Below are positions 31,967 through 43,645 of a stretch of 64,000 bases of DNA, piece after piece. Location: contig CM019824.1 in the NCBI GenBank assembly GCA_009763385.1, positions 146,699,705 to 146,763,704 of the forward strand. Reading direction: 5' to 3'. Every line of letters starts with the position of its first letter. The first letter of the stretch is position 1. Both the position numbers and the translations under genes were made by a program. Origin of the DNA: Coix lacryma-jobi var. lacryma-jobi (lineage: Eukaryota > Streptophyta > Magnoliopsida > Poales > Poaceae). Under the pieces are notes generated by a model, which was not told the DNA's origin, did no database searches, and saw only the letters and a list, made by a program, of their open reading frames with translations.

Positions 31967-33171
31967 CCACCTACCAAAATAGTCTTGATCGGGTCTTAAA
32001 TGATTTTTTTAAATAGTATTTTTCATTAGTAATTGTAAAAGTAGGAGCTGTTTTAAAAGAATGCTAGTCTACACTCATCGACCGAGTAAGGGCCTATCAA
32101 ACACTCAATTGCCGCCGATATGAAACTGTCCCAACCCTAGGCTGGGCTGTGGACGCCGACTGCAGGCCTGTCGGCTTCTAGAGGGCCAATTGTCCGAGTC
32201 GGCAGCCCAATGGCTGGCATGCCCAATCGGCCAACCGAAGGCTGACAGACTGTGACAAAACACAGTTTCTATGAGGGCATCAGACGCGTCAGGTCAAGAG
32301 CACCAGACGCGTCCGATGCACAAATGGATGCCACGTGTCCATCCCATTCAACCACGAATGCCTGATCCCAATGGCTAAATGACAACTAAGGCTCAGTTAT
32401 GTAGCATGGGACACGACGACCGTGTGTCTGATGCCATATCAAAAATCCAACGACTTTCTAACGCACCATCGGATGTTGGTATAGTCACCCATCGGATGCG
32501 CTAGGGCTAGCATCCCAGGGGTGTTCTGAGAGCATCCAGAGAGCTCCTGGACACATCGGACACATCCGATGGACCTGCATCGGACGCTCCTGGCATCCAA
32601 TGGCCAATAGCCAGGCAACCTCTGACATCGCAAAGGCATCGAACGCTCCACTTGTGCATCTGATGCACATGGGAACAGGGTCTGATGCCCTACTCAGGGC
32701 ACCACGCCTTCTCAAACTTCATCCCTTGTGCAAACTCCACCAAATTTTCATCACTTGTATAGATGAGTTAGCATTTGTCAAGAACTTTTCAAGAGAAGTT
32801 AACACTCACCAGAATCTAAATGCATATGAAAAGTGTACATCATCTAGTGGCACTTTCATAATTGTATTTCACAATCGAGTTCTACTCCTCTTAATAGTAC
32901 GACTATCAATCATAAATGTGATCACACTCTCTATGGTGTGTTGATCACCAAAACAAAATGACCTTATGTTTATACCTTTACCTCGAGCCCATTTTGCTTT
33001 TCTCCTTTTCCTTTTCTAAGCTTTGAAGCACTTGATCACCATCATGTGGACATCACCATCCATCTAGCTCCATCACTTGGTCATGGACCAACCTATCTCC
33101 TAGTCACACTTGAGCATAGGGTTAGCCCAATAGGTTTCATCAATTAGCCAAAACCAAACTAGATGCTTTCA
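31967..33171. repeat. Partial LTR related to the solo LTR at 43646-47835
   Basis: The end (CAATTAGCCAAAACCAAACTAGATGCTTTCA, to 33171) and the preceding 400 bp (ACGACTATCAATC..., TGATCACACTCTC) match 47340-47835. CATCGGACG-type half-sites occur at 32279-32690. The left boundary is unclear; 31967-32270 shows no match I can identify and no gene. Confidence 0.55.
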
Positions 33172-33381
33172 AAAGGGTAAAGGCCATAAGCCAACACAAC
33201 AGGCCTCATTCAAGGCTTGTAAGAAGAAATTAGGAGCGTTCAAGAGGATTATTAAGATAGGCAATTCTATTGTACTAGTTTCTTATATGGGACAAGAATC
33301 AGTAAGTCATAGTGAGTCAAGTAAGGTTGTCGAAGAACTACAATCACTTATACTCTTTTGGAGTTGTGCTTATAAAATTTA

Positions 33382-34219
33382 GGCAAAATTGTCTATAGCA
33401 CACTGAAAATGATCTCTCTTTGTTGGCGGACATTTAAAATAAAGCAGTTTGCTGGTGGATACTCTATTTCTTGTCAAATTTGTTGATAGATATTGTACGT
33501 AATAAAATATTTTTTTATAAAATAGATATAAAATCATATTAGTGCTCAAAAATTATACTTTGAAATCTTCTACACTCTACATGATGAGAACTATATAGTA
33601 AAATATTATTTTGCATTGAAAATGATCATTTTACCCCTCTTCATAAATAGACAAAGTTAATCATGGTTAAATTATTAATATATTTGTAGGACACTGAAAA
33701 TCTTTTAAAAAATTATAGAATTCGTACATCACCAAATCTTGACTATGTTAAAAATATTAGCTTAAAATAATAAAGTTGAAAATGGTATACTTAACATGAT
33801 TGATTTACGAATTTATCTTCCATCAAACTTAATTGATATATTAAACTTTCCTATTTTGAGTTGATAGTTTTAGTTTAGTAATGATTTGATGATGTTCACA
33901 TTCTATATTTTTCTAAGATTTTTTGTGTCCTAAAATTTATGAACAAATTAACCATAGTATAATTTTGTTTATTTATGAAAAGGGACAAAATAGCTATTTC
34001 AGTGCAAAATAATATTTTACCATGTAGTGCTCATTATATAGAATGTAGAAGATTTTGTAGCACAATTTTTAGGTATTTATATGATTTTATATCTATTTTG
34101 TTAATTTTTTTTATTTTGAGCATAGTGTCGATCAACAAATTTGACAGGAATAGTGTCTACCAACTCGCATGTCCATTAACAAAGAGAGTTCACTTTTAGT
34201 GTCTTACGGTTAGCTTTGC
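33382..34219. mobile_element. Foldback element with roughly 400-bp terminal inverted repeats
   Basis: The left arm from GGCAAAATTGTC (33382) pairs over about 400 bp with the right arm ending at 34219. Matching landmarks are TCTCTTTGTT, GTCAAATTTGTTGAT, ATAGATATAAAATCATAT and TAAAATATTATTTTGCA, each with its reverse complement in order. The centre is near 33800. Arms differ by many substitutions, so it is old. No transposase. Flanking 9-10 bp do not clearly match, so the boundaries are approximate. Type is probably Mutator-like or another long-TIR MITE. Confidence 0.7.
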
Positions 34220-35377
34220 AAAAATCATAATCTATTTGTCACAATTGCTTTAACATCATCGTCTAGGGTTGTCTACAAGATTCATGTACGTCGTTCTTAA
34301 TAAGATATATGCTTGTGTCATATTCACAATATTCTTTTAAAGATCCAGGGACCGTTGTGCATAACTAGAGGCATCAGATTAATTGTAACATATTTGATAA
34401 TAAGGATTGGAAAATAATTGCTTGTGCAATGTTAACAACGTGTTCATCAAGGGTGATATGCCTATGGTAGCTTCGTTAGTGTTGAGTTATATAGGCCCTC
34501 TCGGCCTATAAGTGTCGGAACGTGCTAGCATGTATTTATGAGGTAAATGTACGTTAGTAAGTACTCCGTATTATGTTTTGAGAGAGAAATTGGTTGAAAA
34601 GAATGTATTACTCCCTCAATCCCAAAATAAACGTACTTTTAGATTTGGTTGGAGACACCAATGTCATTATTAAAATTACACATGTACATTATACAAAGCC
34701 TACTCCAACATGTAACAATTCCACCCTAGGAAGAGAGGGAGCTAAAAAGTTTACTAAAATAGCTATATGTACTCTTATTTTAGGATAAATTTTAAATCTT
34801 AGAAGTGCACTTATCTTATAAGTGAGCGGTCCTCAGTTTGAAGTGTGTCCCGCTGACTGTCAACTTGATTTATTTAAACAAAGTATAACGCAGGTTGCTC
34901 CGTGCCTGCGAGCCATCACGAGGTCCTTTTCTGTGAAGAGAATGATATGATACGGAATCAACAAATCCCCACGATCCAATATAATGTGCGTCCCCACGAT
35001 CCAATATAATGTGCAATCCTCATCCGCCAGGCACCATTGCTGCCGCCCCGTTCCTGTCTAAGGTCACCTCACCCAATGACCCAAACATCTGACCTAAAAA
35101 CACTGTCAATTGTCATGTATGTGCCCGCGAACATATGGGTCCAGCCACTGAATAATGGAGATGAGACCCTATACCTGTTTCACTAAGTGTCTCTAAACTA
35201 CATTTTTCATATAGTAGATCATGTTCGATATTTTTAGATTAAAAAAGTTTAATTTCAACCTCTGCAAGAGTTTTATAACCATTCATTATTACATAATTTA
35301 GTCACCACCTAATGAAGAAAAGCTCTCAAGGAGCTTAGAAATGTGAGAGACTGTATAAGCAAATTAAGCTCTAAGCC
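34220..35377. other. AT-rich DNA without a gene (excluding the MITE at 34609-34785)
   Basis: No frame, RNA gene or clear repeat recognised apart from the MITE listed separately. A local direct repeat CCCCACGATCCAATATAATG occurs twice near 34967-35009. Confidence 0.5.
34609..34785. mobile_element. Stowaway-like MITE, right end worn
   Basis: The left end after a TA reads CTCCCTCAATCCCAAAATAA, the typical Stowaway terminal repeat. The right end (GTACTCTTATTTTAGGATA) pairs with its inner half (CCCAAAATAAACGTAC). The outermost right bases are lost or changed. Non-coding, AT-rich. Confidence 0.6.
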
Positions 35378-38300
35378 TGTAACACGCTAAACAATTCTCC
35401 TTTTAAAATAGAGCTAAAATAATTTTATTATGTATTTTTTGGTCATGGAAGCATAGGAAAATAAATATTTCTTTAAATTAAAATTTATCATAAGAATGAG
35501 CAACTTGTTTATGTATACATGTTGGAGCATATTTATTGTATGAGTGATTTTGATTCAAGGGTTTGGCAAATCTAGAAATAAAAAGGAAAGGGTTTATTTT
35601 AACCTCACCTCTCCCCCCCCCCCCCCTCAATCGGCCCGAAGGCCCAGTCTGCTCGCCGCCTCATCCTGCTCCACCCCTCCCTCTTCCGCGAGGCCTAGCA
35701 CCCGCCGAGCCCAACTCCCCACACCACCTCCTCCTCCTCTCTCTTTGTCTGGCTGCTAGCCGGGGCCCGCCTTGCCTCTCGCTGACAGGTGGGACCCACC
35801 AGTCAGACCCATCCCTCACCTCTGACTTCCGATACTCACCTTGATCCGTCGACCCTACCTCGATTTGCTCCTCGCACTCGCCTTCCTGCACGAGGCCGAG
35901 TCGACGCCATTGACGCACTCGCCTTCCTACACGAGGCCTTCCCTTTCTCTCCTACTTGCTGCACCTAGACACCACCGCCCTCCCTCCGCACTCTCCCCTC
36001 CCACTGCCAACATTCGTTGCCTTGCTCCGAGCTCTCCACACCGTCACCGCCTCGCTCCGAGCCCTCCGCATCGTTGCCGCCAGAGCTCCAAGCCGGGCAG
36101 CCCAACTCCACCAACCATCCCCCTCTCCGATCCACCTCCGAGCACGTCAGCACCTCGGTTGGATCCGTAGTGAGCTCCTCTCACTCCACGTCGACTCTCG
36201 TGGCCCGTAGGCCCTTTCCCGGAATAACCGACGAGCTCCTCATCGCTGGACGTGGAGGACCACCGCATCGGCCTTGTACTCTGGTCGCCAAATCCTCCCT
36301 CTTTCCCTTCTGAAAGCATCTAGGCCCCTAGTGGGTTTCGGTGATTGGATGAAACATAAGATTACTGTGACTAACGTATATTTTGCAGAAACATGGATTT
36401 AGGTCATGGTAATGGCGATGATACGAGCATACGGAGTTCATGTCCCCTGGCGATGGAAATCGATTCAGTTTTCAAAGGACGGACGATGAAGATGGTGATA
36501 GGCTAGCGCTAAGTGTCATATGGTGTTGGAGGACACTTAGGTAATCTTAGGTCTTTGTTTTTCCTTTGGTCGTACTATAAAGGGGAGCGTGAATTAGTAG
36601 TTTGATCTAGATAAGTCTATTGAGGTAGGTGTGGTGCACACTTATTATTTCAGAGCCCTAGGTAGCTCAGAGAGAGCCCTTATGTCGTGAGGATGAAAAG
36701 TCATTAAGGCAGCATCGCGATCCGAAGTCGTTTCAGCCCTGAAATGGGCATCGGACGCTGGCCTGGGTGGCATCGGACGCGCGTCCGATGTCATTTAGAA
36801 TTGAGAGTTTCTCGATCATGGCATCGAACGCTCCGATGGTGGTACATCGAACGCTACGGTGCCACTGTTCATGAGAGAGTGTCCTGAGGGGCACATCGGA
36901 CGCTGGCATCAGACGCTGGTGGTCAGCGTCCGATGTCCATGTAGAGAGGTTCCAGAGAGGCTGTTTCTGCATCAGACGCATCCAAGGCAGAGGCATCGGA
37001 CGCTGCCAGCGTCGGATGTCCATTTAAATAGTGTGTCAGAGAAAGTATGATCGTTGGTCGGGGGCATTGGCGCGTCCGATGCTGGGCATCGGAGCGTTCA
37101 ATGCCCCCTTAACTGTACTGTTTCAAGCTCTTTGTGGGTGGCCGGTTGGAGGAGTATTTATACTCCTCCTCCACCTCCATTTGAGTGTTCTTGCCTATTT
37201 GATCTGCTGAGATACACCTTGAGTGAGCAAGGAAGAGCAAGAGCCCTAGTGAGGTTGGGAGATTTGCTAATTGTGAGAATTAGTGACCTCATTAGTGAGA
37301 GTGAGTAGCAAGTGTGCATCCATCCATCTCTTTGGCCTTATGTTGGTCAAGTGAGAGTTCTAGCTTGTTACTCTTGGTGGTCGGCATCACCTAGATGGCT
37401 TGGTGGCGATCGTGGAGCTTGGTGATCATCCGGAGGCTTTGTGGATGACCCAAGTCGAGTTGTGACCGGTAGTGAGCGATTCACTAGGCCAGAGTGACGA
37501 AGAATCAGCTTGTAGTGAGCACTTGATCCTTGAGCGGATCAAGGGGGAGCGATACCCTTGCGCGGGTGCTCCAACGAGAACTAGGGGGTGTGCCGACACC
37601 TCGATACCTCGAGAAAAAGATCGCTGAGTCATTTCTACTCTCTTTACTTATGCATTTACATTTGAGCAATTCAATTCCGCAATTTACTTGTTGTCATATC
37701 ATATTTGAATTGTCATGCTAGAGTAGGAATGGAATAGAGATAGTCTTTTGTGCGGTAGAGTTTAGAGAAACACACTAGTAGGCACAAAGGGGTTAATTGG
37801 GCTTGCTAGGATTTAATTATTACAAAAGGTTTTAGAAAAGTCCAATTTACCCCCCCCCCCTCTTGGGCATCTTGATCCTTTCAGCTTCTTCTAATCCCTG
37901 TCGCCCATCGTGAGATCAGCGGCTTAGATCAGTCGATACCTCCTTGCTGACCATTTTGCTAAAGAGACCCTACTCCTTTCATAAATCAAACCCACAATCC
38001 TTAGGCGCCTTCTCAGATTATGTTTTCCCTTTTTGAAAGCGTGATTTTGATCGGACAGGTGTTAAAGTATGTTTCAAAGTTTAGGTTAATTACAGAGTTG
38101 CCACTCAACCTTGTTTTCACCATATCTTCGTTGTTTTAACTCCGTTTTGACTCGTTCAAGTTGTGTTAGATTCATAACAACATAATCTATGTGTTAGAAA
38201 TGTAGTTTAACATGTTTAAAGCTTTTGGGTAAAATAATAATTTTGCAATTAGTTTTCTAATTAACTCAATCCGTTGATAACCATTTCTTTCAAATTGTTG

Positions 38301-39769
38301 CTCCAATTAGAGTGCTTTTTGCACATTTGTGTTCATAGCGACATGTGGAATATCTTTAAAATCTATTTAGTTGTTGTTTCGTCTGATTGTTGTACTATTC
38401 TAATTTAGCTATGTTTGTATGTATGCATGTCTCTATTTGGACGCTTGTATGTGCTCTATGATTATGTCCAGTCGGTGAGCTTAACATTGGTGATCAAGAA
38501 GAGGTTAGTGATCAAGAAGTAACCCTTGGAAGACTACGACCAAGAAGAGTTCTAAACTTAAGGCAAGTATAGCTTGGGATCATCCTTATTGTCCTATTCA
38601 CCGTAAATCATTAAATTCATATTGCATCTACCTTGTTGTCACTAATGATATCCTAGTACTTTGTTACCTTTTACCTTGATTCCTACAGGTTAATTGCATC
38701 TGGATAGTATGATGCTAGTACTCGAGATAAATAACTATGATCTTGTAACATGACTAATGGTATATGCAATAAACACTAAAAGATGTTTTTCGCAACATGG
38801 ATGAAAGAGGGCTAGAGTATTTGGGGCGACTTTCCAAATGCTTTAGATTCCTTTTGGTAAGGACTTATCTATAAGCAACAATTCAAGACTTATAGTGTAA
38901 CCACAAGCTATATGGCTCTGGCTTGACTCAGTATTAGACTTCTACTAGTTTGCGGCTGCTTACCGAAAGGCAGAAGAGGGGCTCTGATTGGTTTGATTTT
39001 GGCCTACCAAGGGTGTGCACTTTGGTTTCTTTGTCTTTTGTTAGTCACACCTTGGAGGGGAAATCTTACTGGTTGATGGGGAATCCTTAGTGGGTGGCTA
39101 CCTATTAGTGGAACCTGTGAATAGTCTCATTGTGTACTCTGCCCACTTCCTTGGTGAAGGTGATGGCATATGGGAATCACAACTTGTGGGTAAAAATGTA
39201 CTACCTCTATAGAGTGTAAAACTGATATATCAGTCGTGCTCATGGTCACGAGCAGCCTTGGACCCTTATGGAATAGATGAATATTAATGATTACCATTTT
39301 TGTTATACATTATTCTTGTTTACATGATCATACAATTATTTGGGGCTTATGTTCAACTCGTTACTACTCCAATGCTTAATAATATGACTTATTAAAAGCT
39401 AATCGCAGTAAACCAGTGTCGCCTTTTGAGCCTCATGAACCCATGTTATATTGCTAAGTATGACATGTACTTACGCTTGCTTTACTTTTTACTTTTTGAA
39501 TAAGAATCTCGGATGGGTACTAGATTGCTAGAGTTTGGAGAAGTTTAGGCTTGCGATCACCCAGTTAGTTATACATGTTGAGTTAGAGTCTTCACCTGAA
39601 GATCGGAGTGCCTTTCCATTGTCTGCTATCTAAGGTTGTATTCTTTTTATTAATACGTTATGTAACTAAGCATCGTCTTACAATATTATCTTTATTTGTA
39701 ACCATATGTGAGACTTGACTTCCTGAGCTTACATATGATGTGTATCTATTTTTAAAACTAGATGCTACA
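35378..39769 (+). repeat. Solo LTR, TGTAACACG family, with a nested solo LTR
   Basis: Ends are TGTAACACGC (35378) and GATGCTACA (39769), flanked by perfect AAGCC duplications (35373-35377 and 39770-39774). The LTR is about 2.8 kb without the nested insertion 36311-37883. The first part becomes GC-rich with a C run at 35613, giving Ser/Pro/Leu-rich spurious frames. The later part (38040-39700) is AT-rich and non-coding. No internal region is present, so this is the product of LTR-LTR recombination. Orientation inferred from the GC-rich leader. Confidence 0.85.
36311..37883 (+). repeat. Solo LTR of the C family (1573 bp)
   Basis: It matches 30422-31966 throughout. Ends are TGAAAGCATC and GATCCTTTCA. 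Flanks are CCTTC and GCTTC, a 5-bp duplication with one change. It holds the same perfect 20-bp palindrome (36771-36790). Its TATA box lies in the centre of a 10-bp-arm inverted repeat, 37148-37157 and 37160-37169. Confidence 0.93.
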
Positions 39770-39774
39770 AAGCC

Positions 39775-42700
39775 TATTAGAAAGCAACCATCCATTCCTA
39801 ACAAAAATCTCTATTGCTATAGTCTCCATCACTCGACATGCCTTTTTCAAATTTAGTAGATCATGTTTGATGGGTGGACAATACCACATAAATGATCTTC
39901 AGAGGCAGCAAGAAAGAGATTGTAGAGGTGGCTGCTGGGTCCATCTCTTGTCTCTAGAAATCAATTAGAGGTGATTGTTCAATCGTATCTAGAAATCTAT
40001 TTTTCATAGATGACTGAAATCCCTAGCTTTCCCAGAGACGATTGAGATTTTCAACAGTCCCTAAAGTATTTTTCTGCCAAAATTGAAAATTGAAAACCTA
40101 AAAACTACATACACATATATACAACAGAGCAAACATCATATCATAGTAATAATGTTACATCATATGCACATTGACTTCATTGACCTAAGCTTAAACCTTC
40201 CCACTCATGAAGCCCCTTGCAATCAACTTGATGTCCTATCACAGACGATGGATCATGGTAGTCATTGTTTTTTGTGTATAACTTCTTTGAGGATAAATTA
40301 TCGAATGTCCCTAGCGATCTTCATGAGATTGTCATAGTCTAGTACACTATTTGGTCATTGTTCCACAATAGGAAAACATAATTTACAATGATGCGGTTTA
40401 TAACATATACATGTGTGTGCTCACAACTTATGGCGAGATGATCTAATTCTAATTACTTATGAGTACCTTCTGATGACCCTCATCTATAAATCTACTCGCA
40501 GACATAATATTCACAATGTACACTCCTAAAATGTTGCTCTGTGGTGTTGTGTTAATGCAATGTGTTTTGCATATTATAATATCAAGTACTTTGGTAGAAA
40601 CATAATTCATCAATCAAGTTGAAGTATTAAAGTATAGTGAGGTGTATCAACCATTTTTGTTTTAATACACAACTGAGATGGTCCTTTTGGATTATGCTTT
40701 GGCTTTAGTTGATTAACATGGTGCATGTACGCCCGTTTAGAAGTATTTAACCAAGTTAGTATTCAAAGTATAACAATTATATATACATATCTAAGTTAAT
40801 GATGATGGTTTGTTTAGGCTCGACAATGCATATGAAGTCTTTGTATATTTTCTCATCCTTACCTGCGTAATCTAATACCCAAGCTATGCCTACCTTGACA
40901 TTAACAAATATGCAAATTCAATAATTGCTACATGAATTGAAGCATGAAAACACATAATTTATAGTCTATAAAACGTAATATATTTCTAGAAACCACACTA
41001 GGGTATATGATAAACTGAACTTCAAGTTGTAGAGCATGTCGATGTAGACGACAGTGGTGGAGGCAATGTTATTCAAAACGTTGAATGATAAACAACCGTT
41101 CACCCTTCATTTAGTGTTTAGGTTGTTTAGACAGTGTTTAAATGGAGTTAAATGGTTTTACACAATATTATCGAAATGTGCACATTTGTTGACGTAGATC
41201 AATTATTCTAGCATTTATACATATTTATGCAATTAAAAAATTAATTATTTTAGTATGTATATATATATATATATTTATGCATGTAAAAAGAATCACATAA
41301 ACATATTTATAAATGTAAAAAAATCAAGTATACATATTTATAAATATAAGAAACTTAAGTATACAAATTTATGCATGTAAAACTGAAATGTATTTACCCA
41401 GCGTTCGCCTAAATAGCTGTTTAAACAGTCATTTAGCCTATTTAAAATTGTTTACCTCCGCGTTTAGGGTGTTTAGGACATTTAGTTCGTTTACCCCATT
41501 TTTTAACCATTTAAATGGTCGACTGTTTAGTTTTCGAATATCCTCTAAACAAAATAGTTAGCAGTCGTTTTGGCGAACACTGGGTGGAAGCAACGAATCA
41601 GGAAGAGGCAATGTGGTGGTGACGACAGTGCTGAAACCCTAGGGCTCAGCAGGGCGTGGCCCCTAGAGCTCGGTCTGGTGGTGTGGCAGACCCATGGGCG
41701 GTCGAGAAAAGAGAGTTCGATGTGGAGGAGAGTGGTCGGCGTGGCGGCAGGGTACGATGATCGTCGTAGACAGGGACAGAGGGAAGGGGGCCAACCCCCC
41801 CCCCCCCCCAAACCTCTCTAGTGCACCACTATATAACCCCTTAATTAGCTGATACAAATTACTAATTAGTGTTGTATTTATTTATGATCTCTTTTTTGTG
41901 TTAGTCTTTATTGATATCTATATGATTTATGTTTGATATTTATGTTATATTCTTCCTCTATTTTTTCATGCTATTATTGTTATATTTTTTCCTACACAAA
42001 ATTTTGGTTGATCTGCATAATATAGGACCAACTAGCAAGTTATGACGTTTATTACTACTTTATCTTTCCTCTCTCTTTTATTCTAGTTATTGCAATGATT
42101 TTTTTCTATAAATTAGATTAGTTGGAGACTTAGGCTATTTAGTTTTTTTTCCTTTCACTATAATTTTCGGTATCATTGTAGAACTTTAACTTTCTTTTGT
42201 ATCGCAAAACAAATATTGATTTGGTAACTTAATATACATATATGAGTATGTACGTGCGTATTATATGTTGTATACTAAAACGGTCCTCGCTATGGTCAAA
42301 TCGTAGCTCCATCTCTAGTCATAGAGGTGGCACTGCCGGTGTGGATGAGAGCGTCCAACATGGATGAGGACGTGATAGATCACGAATATAAAATATAGGC
42401 TCTATCTTCAGTCCTAACGAATTGTTGCTGCAAGAAAGGAAAAAAACACGACGATTGCTCGCTACAAAGCTCTAGAGTATATTATGTTCTTTATATCCTC
42501 TTGTTTTCAACTTAGCATCTGAATTATTTTCTAACTTCTAGTTTGCCTTTTCATTATTTTGCTTTCCAACCTCCTGAAAAGGCCCCAATGGATTAAAAAG
42601 ACCTCAGCAGGTATCCCACAACCAATAAGACGTCTGTTGCGGTGCTAAGCTCTTCTGATAAACCTACTGTTTAAGAGGTTGCACATCTTTATAATCATAT

Positions 42701-43079
42701 AGACTTTAAGTGTGATATGATGCCAATCAAATGTGTCGCTTTCGAATGAGTATAAATCTCGATCGTGTGTCATGTTGCTCAAAGTGACGTTTAAGAGTTT
42801 TCATATTCTTAAGCACCCTTTTGCTGATGTTGCAACGTCTGGAAATGGATGCCATGGAGCGTCATTGTGTCGCGCCTATCTTATACAGCTACATGCATGT
42901 TTGGTCTGTTGCCAGATACACCACCACACAAATAATTTTTAGGGTGTGTCAAAACACTTATACGCAAAGTATTTATAGTCACAGCCAGATTTCATTTGTA
43001 TAGGCGTGTTCTTATGACCATCTCTGATAGCTAGTGGTTATAAATTAGAGGAGAATACTCTTGTCTTGTGTGTGTATAG
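39775..43079. other. Old AT-rich DNA without a recognisable gene
   Basis: No long or conserved frame. 39900-40080 has short repeats (TCTAGAAATC type). 41085-41540 is rich in GTTTAG words in both orientations. An AT-rich tandem array lies at 41217-41400. 41560-41810 is GC-richer with an 83-codon frame ending in a C run; I find nothing to support it as a gene. 41830-43079 shows nothing. Confidence 0.5.
41217..41400. repeat. AT-rich tandem array with (TA)n
   Basis: Imperfect units of about 31 bp beginning ATATTTAT and containing ATGTAAAA start near 41221, 41271, 41303, 41334 and 41365. A (TA)n run occurs at 41255-41273. Units diverge by several bases. Confidence 0.6.
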
Positions 43080-43645
43080 GGTGCGTTTAGTTATGTGGGT
43101 TAGCCAGCCTTGCTTAAATTTTTAGCCAGACTAGCTGAAGCTTGGCTTCAGAAATACAACCAGTTGTTTAGTTGCATTAGCTAGCGAAGTCTGTAGCTTG
43201 GCTTGCTTATGAACACCTTCTTCTCCCCCGCCGAGGATGTCGGAGCACTCGCGCCCCTCCCATGTCGTCGGGCCACGTCCGCTCGTGGATGGCCTGAGTG
43301 CTCGCACCCCTCTCCTACCGTCACGTCCCTCTCCCGCTACCTCCGCCATCGTTGTGTCTGTGCTCGACCATCCAAGCGAGGGGATCTACGGTGTCTGCAA
43401 CTGCCACAACCTCTTTGCCCCTCTCCGGTCCACTCCATCTGTGATGGGATCGATGGCATCCGCATCCACCGTGCCCTCTCCGTCCCTCTCCGGCCGCAAT
43501 GATCGAATCAACGACATCTGTATCTGATGCACCCGCATTCACCCCTCTCTGTGCCCTCCTCCACATTCGCCACACCTGCACCCTGCGCATCCGCCGCACC
43601 CGTGGTGGCTGGAGCTGAGGGAGATGGCCAGCAGACCCTCCCCTT

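Noticed and set aside
35841..36319. GC-rich open frames on both strands that could be a host exon
   Set aside because: They are Ser/Pro/Arg-rich frames open on several strands at once and lie within a solo LTR bounded by AAGCC duplications.
39900..40380. CACTA-transposon end, from TCTAGAAATC-like repeats and a CACTAT near 40345
   Set aside because: No terminal inverted repeat, no 3-bp target duplication and no clear subterminal array could be found.
43203..43599. Frames near 43.2-43.6 kb as a host gene fragment
   Set aside because: Several frames open on both strands in GC-rich DNA, no domain; left inside the candidate MITE as possible captured DNA.
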